Source: Geomobilibacter sp964432205 (GTDB taxonomy: Bacteria > Desulfobacterota > Desulfuromonadia > Geobacterales > DSM-12255). Taken from it: 64,000 nt of DNA. Made by a program: the position numbers and the translations under genes. Shown one piece after another: positions 43,588 through 51,562 of the stretch. Each line of letters opens with the position of its first letter. Positions within the stretch are counted from its first letter, which is position 1. The notes under the pieces were generated by a model, which did no database searches, was not told the DNA's origin, and saw only the letters and a program-made list of their open reading frames with translations. The stretch is taken from contig CAYSMK010000003.1 in the NCBI GenBank assembly GCA_964432205.1, positions 62,001 through 126,000 of the forward strand, given 5' to 3'.

Positions 43588-44687
43588 TGGTACGGTACTG
43601 GGACTACCTGCAGGAGTACGGTGCCCGCCGTGATGAATACCTTCGCATCTGCGACGAGGTGTTCTCGTCGGGGCGACTGGTGCTGGGGAGCCGCCTCGCG
43701 GCGTTCGAGCAGAAATTCGCCGGCTTCTGCCGTGTGCCGTTTGCGGTGGGTGTCGCCTCCGGCACGGATGCCATCTTCCTGGCGCTGAAGGCGTTGGGGG
43801 TGGGCAGCGACAACGAGGTGATAACGGTTGCCAATACGGCGGTTCCGACGGTGGCAGCCATCCGGGCGGCGGGCGCCACACCGGTATTCGTGGATGTCGA
43901 GGACGATACGTTCCTGATGGACATGACGCTGCTCGAGCAGGTCATCTCCCGGCGCACGCGCTGCATCCTGCCGGTACACCTGTTTGGGCAGATGGCGGAT
44001 ATGCTGCCGCTGCAGGAGTTTGCCAGCCGTCACGGACTGTCCGTCGTGGAGGACTGCGCCCAGGCCTGCGGCGCCACCTATCAGGGGAACCGTGCCGGCA
44101 GCCTCGGTGATGCCGGTGCGTTTTCCTTTTACCCCACCAAGGTGCTCGGCGCCTTCGGCGACGGGGGGATGGTGACCACCTGTCGTCCGGAGCTCGACGA
44201 ACAGTTGCGCAGGCTCCGTTTTTACGGCATGCGGTCCGGGTATTACGCGGAAGAAGAGGGGTACAATTCGCGGCTGGACGAACTGCAGGCGGCACTGCTC
44301 GACCGAAGACTCGACAGGGTCGACGAAGCGGTCGCCCGGCGGCGGCGGATAGCGGCGATCTATGATGAGGGACTGACCGGGGTGGGGGATATCCTACTGC
44401 CCGCGGTCAGGCCGCACCGCAGCCACCAGTATTACCTCTATACCATCCGGACCGGCAACCGTGACGGGCTGATGGCGTTTCTCGCCGCTCAGGGGATAGA
44501 GACAAAGATCAACTACCTTGATCCGATCCATCTGATGCGGGGATACCGCTTCCTGGGCTATTCCCCCGGCACGCTTCCGGTGACGGAACGCCTCGCTGGC
44601 ACCATCCTTTCCCTCCCCATGTACCCCGAATTGCCGGAAGAGCATGCTGCCGAGGTTGTCGCCGCTATCCGGCGCTACTTCGCCTGA
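43572..44687 (+). CDS. DegT/DnrJ/EryC1/StrS sugar aminotransferase
   Basis: 371 aa. PLP enzyme of the sugar aminotransferase family: GVASGTDAIFLALKALGV, NTAVPTVAAIRAAGATPVFVDVE, VEDCAQACGATY and the Schiff-base Lys in FSFYPTKVLGAFGDGGMV. It would add an amino group to C-3 or C-4 of a keto deoxysugar; which position cannot be told from sequence alone. Sits after the 3-ketoreductase, giving a dehydratase-reductase-aminotransferase trio that would make a 2-deoxy-aminosugar, e.g. a 4-amino-2,4,6-trideoxyhexose. Confidence 0.9.
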   Translation: MQSNVVVRYWDYLQEYGARRDEYLRICDEVFSSGRLVLGSRLAAFEQKFAGFCRVPFAVGVASGTDAIFLALKALGVGSDNEVITVANTAVPTVAAIRAAGATPVFVDVEDDTFLMDMTLLEQVISRRTRCILPVHLFGQMADMLPLQEFASRHGLSVVEDCAQACGATYQGNRAGSLGDAGAFSFYPTKVLGAFGDGGMVTTCRPELDEQLRRLRFYGMRSGYYAEEEGYNSRLDELQAALLDRRLDRVDEAVARRRRIAAIYDEGLTGVGDILLPAVRPHRSHQYYLYTIRTGNRDGLMAFLAAQGIETKINYLDPIHLMRGYRFLGYSPGTLPVTERLAGTILSLPMYPELPEEHAAEVVAAIRRYFA

Positions 44688-44700
44688 ATCGGGATGGCCG

Positions 44701-45492
44701 ATGAACCTCGTTGAATATGCCCGGATGTACGAAGTCGAAGACCGCCACTGGTGGTACGTGGGACTCCATGAGCTGATCCTGGCAACAATCCGACAGGAGT
44801 CACGACGTCTGGGGCGCACGCTCGACATTTTCGATGCGGGGTGCGGTACGGGCCGGCTCGGCCAGCTCGTGGCAGCACTGGGGCACAGGGCCAGCGGCTG
44901 CGATTTGTCGGAGGAGGCGCTCCGACTCTGCGGGCTCCGCGGGATGGACGGGATGTTCCCGGCAGATCTGAACGGTATAGAGCTCGAACCGGAAACCTAT
45001 GACATCATCACCTCCATCGATGTCCTGTACCATGCCGCTGTTAGCGACGATGTTGCAGTCATGCAGCGGTTATGGAGAGGCCTCAAGCCGGGCGGCATGC
45101 TGATTCTGAACCTGGTTGCCCACGAGTTCCTCAAGAGCACGCACGATATCGCGGTACATACCAGAGAGCGGTACTCGCGGCGGATGCTTCGCCAACGGCT
45201 TGATGCCGCCGGATTTGACACAACGTATGCCACCTATCGCGTCAGCATCCTGTTCCCCTTCATAGCCGTATACCGCCTGCTGGCGCGGTTCGCGCATCAT
45301 CGTCATGCGCATTCGGACGAGGTGGCTTCGGACGTCTCCCTGCCGCACCCGCTGATAAATGCCCTGCTATTGAAAGCCGTTGAACTGGAGAATCTGTTAC
45401 TGAGGGTGTCCTCGTTACCGGTTGGCAGTTCGCTCTTCGTGGTGGCCCGCAAGCCGTATTCGCAACCGAAACAAAGACTCACGAGACAATGA
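44701..45492 (+). CDS. SAM-dependent class I methyltransferase
   Basis: 263 aa from ATG 44701. Motif I is DIFDAGCGTGRLGQL, followed by SGCDLSEEALRLC, and YDIITSIDVLYHAAV as motif III; KPGGMLILNLVAHEF matches the post-II region. The C-terminal quarter has a hydrophobic patch (ISILFPFIAVYRLLA-like VSILFPFIAVYRLLAR) that could be membrane associated. In this cluster it probably methylates the sugar (N- or O-) or a lipid-linked glycan. Its end overlaps the next start (ATGA). Confidence 0.85.
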   Translation: MNLVEYARMYEVEDRHWWYVGLHELILATIRQESRRLGRTLDIFDAGCGTGRLGQLVAALGHRASGCDLSEEALRLCGLRGMDGMFPADLNGIELEPETYDIITSIDVLYHAAVSDDVAVMQRLWRGLKPGGMLILNLVAHEFLKSTHDIAVHTRERYSRRMLRQRLDAAGFDTTYATYRVSILFPFIAVYRLLARFAHHRHAHSDEVASDVSLPHPLINALLLKAVELENLLLRVSSLPVGSSLFVVARKPYSQPKQRLTRQ

Positions 45493-47453
45493 AAAAAACG
45501 AAACGAAACCGTGCTAAAACCGCAGAAGACAACGCTGCCGGCCTATTACAGGCCGAGTCGGACAACAGCAGCCTTTGGCATGAACCGTTTATCCATGTGC
45601 TGCTCATACTGGTTACCGGATTTGTCGTGTATTCCAATACCATATCGGTGCCATTCATATTTGATGACTATGACTGTCTCGTCAAAAATCCGGCGATCAG
45701 GAGCTTTTCCTGTTTCCCCGAAACGCAACGGGTCATGGGGTTAAGCATCTCCGCCGACGTACAGAACAACGTGATCCTGCGCCCCGTAGCCTACTTCACC
45801 TTTGCCATAAACTATGCCCTCCACGGTCTTGATGTGTTCGGGTATCATATTGTCAACCTGCTGCTCCATATCGGCTGCGCCATGCTCGTGTATAATTTAT
45901 CGGTACAGTTCATGTCGACACCTGCAATGACAGCCGGAGAACAAACCGGTAACGTTGCTGAACCGGATGATGTGCGCCTCATCGCCCTGTTTGCAGCGTT
46001 GCTGTTTGTCTGTCATCCCCTGCAGACCCAGGCAGTAACCTACATCATCCAGCGCTTCGTTCCCCTGGCCACATTCTTCTATCTTGGTGCCATTGCCTTG
46101 TACGTCCGATTCCGCACCGTATCTACGCTGACGTCGCGGGTTACTGCCTATGCCCTGTCGTTGGCTGCCACCGTTCTCGCCATGGAATCAAAAGAAATTG
46201 CCTTTACGCTTCCGGTGATCATCGTCCTTGTTGAATGTATGTTCTTTACGGGTGGCGTTGGTCCAAGGTTTGTCAGGCTGATGCCGTTTCTTCTGACCAT
46301 GGTGATTATCCCCATCAAACTCCTGAGCCTGACGTCACCGGCACAGGCCTACGATCCGGAAACTATTTCCGGTGCCATAAACCTGATCAACTTCAAGGGG
46401 ACATCGTCATGGGACTACCTGATGACCCAGTTCGGCGTCATCACCACCTACCTGCGACTCCTGTTGCTGCCGGTCGGGCAGAACTTTGATTATGATTACC
46501 CGCTGCAGCAGAGTTTTTTCAGCATGTCGGTACTGTTTCCCCTGGTTCTGCTGCTCATATTAATGGGAACCGGACTGTACCTGCTGGTGCGGTCGCGAGA
46601 ATACCGGCTCTATAAACTTATCGCTTTCGGCGTGTTCTGGTTTTTCATCACCCTGTCCGTTGAATCAAGCATTGTGCCCATCGAAGACCTGATTTTTGAA
46701 CACCGCATCTATTTGCCTTCCATCGGCCTTTTCATATCAGTCCTCACCGTAGTTGCGGTCATGGTGCATCGCATAACCGGACGGTCAATGAGCAGTTCAC
46801 GTAGTGCGACCCTGCTGCTGGTTGCATCAGTTGTGAGCCTGACGGCGACAGCCATATCCCGCAACATGGTATGGCAGCATCCGGTCACGCTCTGGACGGA
46901 CGTAACCAGGAAAAGTCCCAACAAGGCCAGGGGGTACGCCTGGCTGGGCGAGTCGCATCTTGAACCGGTGATGGCACAGGTTGCACCCGAAGCGTCCAAT
47001 GGCAGGAAGATCTCCGTTGATGTCCGCGACCCCCGGATTGATTCAGCCATCAAGGCGTTCAGGGAGGCGATAAGGCTGCGTCCAATGCCACTCTATTATC
47101 TGAAGCTTGGGTACGCACTGCAGCTAAAGAACGAACTCGAACAGGCTGAAGCCATGTATGCGAAGGCTGAACAGATTGCTCCCGACAATCCGTGGTCATC
47201 CCTCTACATGGGTGACCTTCTGAAGGGGAGGGGGGACCTTTTCGGAGCCCGCAAGCGATATCTGCATGCAATTGATCTGGATCCAAGACTGCCGGCCGCA
47301 CACCTGCGCCTGGCGGATCTATTGTTTGAAGGGGGGGACATCGCTGAAGCGGTAAAGGAGCTGGAATATTTCATGCAGATCTACCCGGACGAAGCTGTAC
47401 GCAAGAAGATTGACCGCTACAAGAGACGGATCTATGAAGCGAACGGCACCTAA
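45489..47453 (+). CDS. GT-C fold membrane glycosyltransferase with C-terminal TPRs (TMTC-like)
   Basis: 654 aa. About eleven hydrophobic segments fill residues 30-470. The first extracytoplasmic loop has FIFDDYDCLVKNPAIRSF, an Asp-Asp motif typical of GT-C/PMT-like enzymes using lipid-linked sugars, then LRPVAYFTFAINYALHG and VEFFIVE-like elements (ETQAVTYIIQRFVPLATFFY; DLIFEHRIYLPSIGLF). TPR-like repeats follow at about 530-640. It probably transfers the lipid-linked sugar made upstream to a protein or polysaccharide on the outer face of the inner membrane. Last intact gene of the glycan operon. Confidence 0.85.
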   Translation: MKKTKRNRAKTAEDNAAGLLQAESDNSSLWHEPFIHVLLILVTGFVVYSNTISVPFIFDDYDCLVKNPAIRSFSCFPETQRVMGLSISADVQNNVILRPVAYFTFAINYALHGLDVFGYHIVNLLLHIGCAMLVYNLSVQFMSTPAMTAGEQTGNVAEPDDVRLIALFAALLFVCHPLQTQAVTYIIQRFVPLATFFYLGAIALYVRFRTVSTLTSRVTAYALSLAATVLAMESKEIAFTLPVIIVLVECMFFTGGVGPRFVRLMPFLLTMVIIPIKLLSLTSPAQAYDPETISGAINLINFKGTSSWDYLMTQFGVITTYLRLLLLPVGQNFDYDYPLQQSFFSMSVLFPLVLLLILMGTGLYLLVRSREYRLYKLIAFGVFWFFITLSVESSIVPIEDLIFEHRIYLPSIGLFISVLTVVAVMVHRITGRSMSSSRSATLLLVASVVSLTATAISRNMVWQHPVTLWTDVTRKSPNKARGYAWLGESHLEPVMAQVAPEASNGRKISVDVRDPRIDSAIKAFREAIRLRPMPLYYLKLGYALQLKNELEQAEAMYAKAEQIAPDNPWSSLYMGDLLKGRGDLFGARKRYLHAIDLDPRLPAAHLRLADLLFEGGDIAEAVKELEYFMQIYPDEAVRKKIDRYKRRIYEANGT

Positions 47454-47711
47454 CGTTGAACACCGGGTCTACCTCCCTTCCATGGGCATGATCCTGGCGG
47501 CGACATGATCAGGCTGAAAATGGCCGCCGGAACGGATGCCGCGGGGCGACTTGGTGTCCTGGCGCCGGTACTGGCTGTGATTGCCCTTTTCGCGGCAACC
47601 GTTTTGAGGAATGACGTCTGGAAAAACATCTGGCCGGATGTGGCGAAAAAGGTGTCGCCGGAGCAGTGGGCTTTTCGAATGCAGAGGAAATCTTCACTTG
47701 ACTCCATGTGA
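47454..47711 (+). pseudogene. Decayed fragment of a second TMTC-like glycosyltransferase gene
   Basis: Right after the stop of the GT-C gene, frame one reads VEHRVYLPSMGMILAAT and then stops; the frame shifts and continues as a stretch with GRLGVLAPVLAVIALFAATVLRNDVW...DVAKKVSP. Both pieces align with one continuous region of the intact neighbour (FEHRIYLPSIGLFISVLT and LLLVASVVSLTATAISRNMVW...DVTRKSP). This is the remnant of a paralogous gene lost by deletion and frameshift, not a functional small protein. An in-frame ATG at 47505 could still give a 68-residue peptide. Confidence 0.8.
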
Positions 47712-47775
47712 CAAATCTGCGATAAAAATTCGCCGGCAGGTTATGGGTCTCGACATGACCAATCGGCATCTGAAA

Positions 47776-47850
47776 GGGCGCTTAGCTCAGCGGGAGAGCA
47801 CTGCCTTCACACGGCAGGGGTCACTGGTTCAATCCCAGTAGCGCCCACCA
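47776..47850 (+). tRNA. tRNA-Val(CAC)
   Basis: Cloverleaf: acceptor GGGCGCT/AGCGCCC, D arm GCTC...GAGC, anticodon stem CTGCC/GGCAG with loop TTCACAC (anticodon CAC, Val codon GUG), T arm CTGG/CCAG with loop TTCAATC, and an encoded CCA (47848-47850). Confidence 0.95.
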
Positions 47851-47859
47851 AAAACACGA

Positions 47860-47889
47860 AAGGCCAGGTCAAGAAACCTGGCCTTTTTT
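47860..47889 (+). terminator. Terminator after tRNA-Val
   Basis: AAGGCCAGGT and ACCTGGCCTT form a perfect 10-base stem around CAAGAA, followed by T6. Confidence 0.92.
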
Positions 47890-48153
47890 AGTTATTGACT
47901 TCAGATAGTTACAGGATCTGTAAAACTCTACTTATATCCTTCCCGTCCATTCAAAAATAAATTCCCTACTGTGTCAGTCAAGTCTGTGCCCATGTTGTGC
48001 CCACCCTCTGTGCCCAAAATTTACTGATCATCAAGGATACTTTGGGACAGGGCGAAGAACTCAAACTATCCGGCTTAGGGAGCTTGGTAACCTTTTAATA
48101 TCAAATGAGAAGTTGTGTGAAGGCATTGTTAAGGCGACGTTGCTAAGAAATTC
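47890..48153. other. AT-rich gap without a gene between tRNA-Val and the rrf2-like gene
   Basis: No coding region is recognisable. Three direct copies of TGTGCCCA lie at 47985-47992, 47996-48003 and 48009-48016. On the minus strand the short frame over these repeats reads FWAQRVGTTWAQT, which is reminiscent of the degenerate ends of tyrosine integrase genes found beside tRNAs, but it is far too short to be sure. Base composition is clearly lower in GC than both sides. Confidence 0.4.
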
Positions 48154-48205
48154 TTGACAGGGACGGAGTAATGGTGGTATTTAAAGACTATATTTTTAGT
48201 GGAGT
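48154..48205 (+). promoter_or_regulatory. Promoter and possible autoregulatory site of the rrf2-like gene
   Basis: TTGACA at 48154-48159 and TATTTA at 48178-48183 (18-base spacing) are followed by ACTATATTTTTAGT (48187-48200), an ACTA...TAGT palindrome that partly matches the 19-bp operator described for the downstream genes. It lies at about the transcription start, as in the other cases. GGAG at 48201-48204 is the ribosome site. Confidence 0.55.
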
Positions 48206-48211
48206 TTGTGA

Positions 48212-48673
48212 TTGATCTCAAAGAAAACGAAATACGGCCTCAAAGCGTTGCTCTATCTGGCACGGCAGTACGAGAAGGGACCGATCCTCATTGCCGACCT
48301 GGCTCGGGAGGAGCGGATCCCGAAGAAGTTTCTGGAGGCGATTCTTCTGGCGCTGAAGAATAGCGGCATTCTGCAGAGCAAGAAAGGGAAGGGGGGCGGC
48401 TACTACCTGGGCAAGCATCCCAAGCAGATTACCTTCGGCCAGGCGATCAGGGTGATGGAAGGGCCTTTGGCGCCGGTTCCCTGTGTCAGCGAGACCGCTT
48501 ATGCCAAGTGCGAGGAGTGCGAGAGCGAAGAGACCTGCGGCATCAGGATCGTGATGAAGGACCTGCGGGAAGCGATGACTAAGGTTCTGGACAATACTAC
48601 CCTGGCAGACGTTCTCGAATCGATGGACAAGGCCGAAGAGCAGCAGAAGGGCGTCTTGAACTTTCACATCTGA
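48212..48673 (+). CDS. Rrf2/IscR-family transcription regulator, candidate sulfur-regulon repressor
   Basis: 153 aa from TTG 48212, with GGAG 7 bases upstream. N-terminal winged helix of the Rrf2 type: ISKKTKYGLKALLYLARQY, ADLAREERIPKKFLEAILLALKNSGIL and KKGKGGGYYLG. Four Cys (91, 100, 103, 109; C-x8-C-x2-C-x5-C) occupy the region where IscR binds its Fe-S cluster with three, so cluster or metal sensing is possible. It directly precedes the sulfate transporter, like CymR/CysR-type Rrf2 regulators of cysteine metabolism. The four identical operators downstream are its likely targets (inference). Confidence 0.9.
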   Translation: MISKKTKYGLKALLYLARQYEKGPILIADLAREERIPKKFLEAILLALKNSGILQSKKGKGGGYYLGKHPKQITFGQAIRVMEGPLAPVPCVSETAYAKCEECESEETCGIRIVMKDLREAMTKVLDNTTLADVLESMDKAEEQQKGVLNFHI

Positions 48674-48710
48674 TTTTTTTTGCGACATAAAACTACTAAG
48701 TCGATAGACT
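48663..48710 (+). promoter_or_regulatory. Promoter and 19-bp operator of the sulfate transport operon
   Basis: TTCACA (48663-48668), 17 bases, CATAAA (48686-48691), then the operator ACTACTAAGTCGATAGACT (48692-48710) starting at the very next base. The same geometry recurs before metK and the NifB-like gene. The -35 box lies inside the end of the rrf2-like gene. A repressor bound at the site would cover the transcription start. Confidence 0.8.
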
Positions 48711-48730
48711 AAAATAGGAGAAACGACAAA

Positions 48731-49744
48731 ATGAACCGAAAAAACCTTTTCACCGTAGCCTTGCTGGCCCTGTTGAGTCTTACCCTGCCGGTGGTCTCGT
48801 TCGCAGCGGTGGAACTCCTGAACGTCTCGTACGACCCGACCCGCGAGCTGTACCAGGACTTTAACAAAGCATTTGCAACCTGCTGGAAGAAAAAGAGTGG
48901 ACAGGATCTGACCGTCAAACAGTCCCACGGCGGTTCCGGCAAGCAGGCCCGGTCGGTCATCGACGGCCTGGAGGCGGATGTGGTGACCCTGGCGCTTGCC
49001 TACGATATTGACGCGATTCACGACAAGGCCAAGCTCATTCCGGAGAACTGGCAGAAGCGGCTGCCGCTCAACAGCTCCCCCTATACTTCGACCATTGTCT
49101 TTCTGGTCCGCAAGGGGAACCCTAAGCAGATCAGGGATTGGAACGATCTTGTCAAACCGGGTGTGGCGGTCATCACCCCCAACCCCAAGACCTCCGGCGG
49201 TGCCCGCTGGAATTACCTGGCAGCCTGGGCGTACGCCCTGAAGCAAAAGGGGGGCAACGATGCCAAGGCCAAGGAGTTCGTGACCAAACTGTTCAAGAAC
49301 GTGCCGGTGCTCGATTCAGGTGCCCGCGGCTCCACTACCACTTTCGTGCAGCGGGGTCAGGGTGACGTACTGCTGGCCTGGGAGAACGAGGCATTCCTGG
49401 CGGTGAACGAACTGGGCAGGGACAAGTTCGAGATTGTCGTCCCGTCGCTCAGCATCCTGGCAGAGCCGCCGGTTTCCGTTGTGGACAGGGTGGTTGACAA
49501 GAAGGGAACCCGCAAGGTTGCCGAGGAATACCTGAAATATCTCTACACCCCGGAAGGTCAGGAGATAGCTGCCAGGCATTACTACCGTCCCACCGACAAG
49601 AAAGTGGCTGCGAAGCATGCCCGGACCTTTGCCAAGGTCAGGCTGGTCACCATCGACAAGGAGTTCGGCGGCTGGCGCAAGGCCCAGACGACACACTTCA
49701 CCGATGGCGGGGTCTTCGATCAGATCTACAGCCCGACCAAGTAA
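48731..49744 (+). CDS. cysP: Sulfate/thiosulfate ABC transporter substrate-binding protein
   Basis: 337 aa. A signal peptide (about residues 1-25, ending SFA-A) precedes the family motifs VELLNVSYDPTRELYQDFN, KQSHGGSGKQARSVIDGLEADVVTLALAYDID and NPKTSGGARWNYLAAW. It delivers sulfate or thiosulfate to the CysTWA importer encoded next. Whether it is closer to Sbp or CysP cannot be settled here. First gene of the operon behind the Rrf2-type operator. Confidence 0.94.
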   Translation: MNRKNLFTVALLALLSLTLPVVSFAAVELLNVSYDPTRELYQDFNKAFATCWKKKSGQDLTVKQSHGGSGKQARSVIDGLEADVVTLALAYDIDAIHDKAKLIPENWQKRLPLNSSPYTSTIVFLVRKGNPKQIRDWNDLVKPGVAVITPNPKTSGGARWNYLAAWAYALKQKGGNDAKAKEFVTKLFKNVPVLDSGARGSTTTFVQRGQGDVLLAWENEAFLAVNELGRDKFEIVVPSLSILAEPPVSVVDRVVDKKGTRKVAEEYLKYLYTPEGQEIAARHYYRPTDKKVAAKHARTFAKVRLVTIDKEFGGWRKAQTTHFTDGGVFDQIYSPTK

Positions 49745-49751
49745 GATTCGT

Positions 49752-49783
49752 TCATTGGGCACCCCAGCCGGGGTGCCCAATGA
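49752..49783 (+). other. Perfect intra-operon hairpin between cysP and cysT
   Basis: TCATTGGGCACCCC and GGGGTGCCCAATGA form a 14-bp perfect stem with an AGCC loop. No T tract follows, so it more likely stabilises the upstream mRNA and lowers permease expression relative to the binding protein than terminates. Confidence 0.75.
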
Positions 49784-49820
49784 CAGCGTACAGACCGACT
49801 GCAGCCGTAAGGAGCCAGCC

Positions 49821-50651
49821 ATGTCCCGTTTTCGTAAAACACACTCCGTCCTTCCCGGATTCGGGCCGGCACTCGGCTACACCATCTTCTACCTGAGCAT
49901 CATTGTGCTCATCCCGCTGTCGGCACTGGTCTTCAAGTCCGCAACCCTTACCTGGCCGCAGTTCATGGAAGCAGTGGCCTCGCCCCGGGTAGTCGCCTCC
50001 TATCGGGTGACCTTCGGTGCGGCCCTGCTGGCCGCCGGGATCAACGCCCTGTTCGGGGTTCTGGTGGCCTGGGTGCTGGTGCGTTACCGATTTCCCGGCA
50101 AGCGGATTTTCGACGCCCTGGTGGATCTCCCCTTCGCATTACCCACGGCGGTGGCCGGCATCACCCTGGCAACGGTCTACTCGAACAACGGCTGGATCGG
50201 TCGCCACCTGGAAGCGCACGGGATCAAGGTAGCGTTCACGCCGCTGGGGATTCTCGTGGCCATGACCTTCATCGGCCTCCCCTTCGTGGTCAGGACCGTC
50301 CAGCCGGTCCTGGAGGAACTGGATGCCGAGATCGAAGAGGCTGCCGCCTGCCTGGGGGCCAACCGGCTCCAGACCTTCTGGCGGGTCCTGTTTCCCACCA
50401 TGCTGCCGGCAGTGCTGACCGGCTTCGCTCTCGCCTTTGCCCGGGCCGTGGGAGAGTACGGCTCGGTGATCTTCATTGCCGGTAATATGCCGATGGTTTC
50501 GGAGATCACGCCGCTCTTGATCATCACCAAGCTTGAGCAGTACGACTATGCAGGAGCTACGGCCATCGCCTCGGTCATGCTCGGTGTCTCGTTCATCCTG
50601 CTTCTGACCATCAACCTGCTCCAGAAGTGGAGCAGACGTTTTGCCGAATGA
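49821..50651 (+). CDS. cysT: Sulfate ABC transporter permease CysT
   Basis: 276 aa with six membrane segments. The permease EAA loop lies in IEEAAACLGANRLQTFWRVLFPTMLPA, and PFALPTAVAGITLA and RAVGEYGSVIFIAGNMP are typical of CysT/CysU. AAGGAG lies 7 bases before ATG. Pairs with CysW downstream to form the membrane channel. Confidence 0.95.
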   Translation: MSRFRKTHSVLPGFGPALGYTIFYLSIIVLIPLSALVFKSATLTWPQFMEAVASPRVVASYRVTFGAALLAAGINALFGVLVAWVLVRYRFPGKRIFDALVDLPFALPTAVAGITLATVYSNNGWIGRHLEAHGIKVAFTPLGILVAMTFIGLPFVVRTVQPVLEELDAEIEEAAACLGANRLQTFWRVLFPTMLPAVLTGFALAFARAVGEYGSVIFIAGNMPMVSEITPLLIITKLEQYDYAGATAIASVMLGVSFILLLTINLLQKWSRRFAE

Positions 50652-50667
50652 CCCGGGAGGAGGCCCC

Positions 50668-51540
50668 ATGCACGTTGCCGGCGGTTTGAATATGACGAAG
50701 AGCACAAAGGAGGGGAGGGGGCTCGGCGAGCCGGCCCCGGTCCGCTGGCTGCTGATTGCCGTGGCCCTTGCCTTCCTGGCCCTGTTTCTCCTGGTGCCGC
50801 TGGCCGCGGTCTTCAGCCAGGCCCTGGAAAAGGGGTGGGAGACCTACCTGGCCGCTCTGCACGAGCCGGACACCCTGGCGGCCATCAAACTCACCCTGCT
50901 GACCGCCGCCATCAGCGTGCCGCTCAATCTGGCGTTCGGCGTCGTGGCTGCCTGGGGGATCGCCAAGTTCGATTTTCCCGGCAAGAGCTTTCTCATCACC
51001 CTGATCGACCTGCCGTTCTCGGTGTCGCCGGTGGTCTCCGGCCTGATCTACGTGCTCCTGTTCGGCCTCCAGGGGTGGCTGGGACCGTGGCTCCAGGCCC
51101 ATGACCTGAAGATCATCTTTGCCGTGCCGGGCATCGTCCTGGCCACCATCTTCGTCACCTTCCCCTTTGTGGCGAGGGAGCTGATCCCGCTCATGGAGGC
51201 CCAGGGGAGGGAAGAGGAAGAGGCGGCACTCACACTCGGCGCCAGCGGGCTGCAGACCTTTTTCCGGGTAACACTTCCCAACATCAAGTGGGGGATTCTC
51301 TACGGGGTCATCCTCTGCAACGCCCGGGCAATGGGGGAGTTCGGAGCGGTATCGGTAGTGTCGGGGCATGTGCGTGGTTCCACCAACACCATTCCGTTGC
51401 AGGTGGAGATCCTCTACAACGAATACAACTTTGCGGCAGCCTTTGCCGTAGCCTCTCTGCTGGCGCTCCTGGCGCTCGTCACCCTGGTGGTGAAGAGTGT
51501 GGCCGAGTGGAAGGTCCGGCAAGAGCTTTCAAACAACTGA
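50668..51540 (+). CDS. cysW: Sulfate ABC transporter permease CysW
   Basis: 290 aa from ATG 50668 (GGGAGGAGG upstream); starts 16 bases after cysT. Six membrane segments, PFSVSPVVSGLIYVLLFG, EAA loop in EEEEAALTLGASGLQTFFRVTLPNI, and ARAMGEFGAVSVVSGHVRG are the CysW hallmarks. Confidence 0.95.
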   Translation: MHVAGGLNMTKSTKEGRGLGEPAPVRWLLIAVALAFLALFLLVPLAAVFSQALEKGWETYLAALHEPDTLAAIKLTLLTAAISVPLNLAFGVVAAWGIAKFDFPGKSFLITLIDLPFSVSPVVSGLIYVLLFGLQGWLGPWLQAHDLKIIFAVPGIVLATIFVTFPFVARELIPLMEAQGREEEEAALTLGASGLQTFFRVTLPNIKWGILYGVILCNARAMGEFGAVSVVSGHVRGSTNTIPLQVEILYNEYNFAAAFAVASLLALLALVTLVVKSVAEWKVRQELSNN

Positions 51541-51562
51541 AGTACACGGGAAGGTACTTGAC

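Noticed and set aside
47505..47711. Independent small protein after the GT-C gene
   Set aside because: It aligns with part of the upstream gene after a frameshift, so it is better explained as a pseudogene remnant.
47985..48016. TGTGCCCA triplet as a CRISPR or iteron array
   Set aside because: Only three short copies with unequal spacing; insufficient for either.
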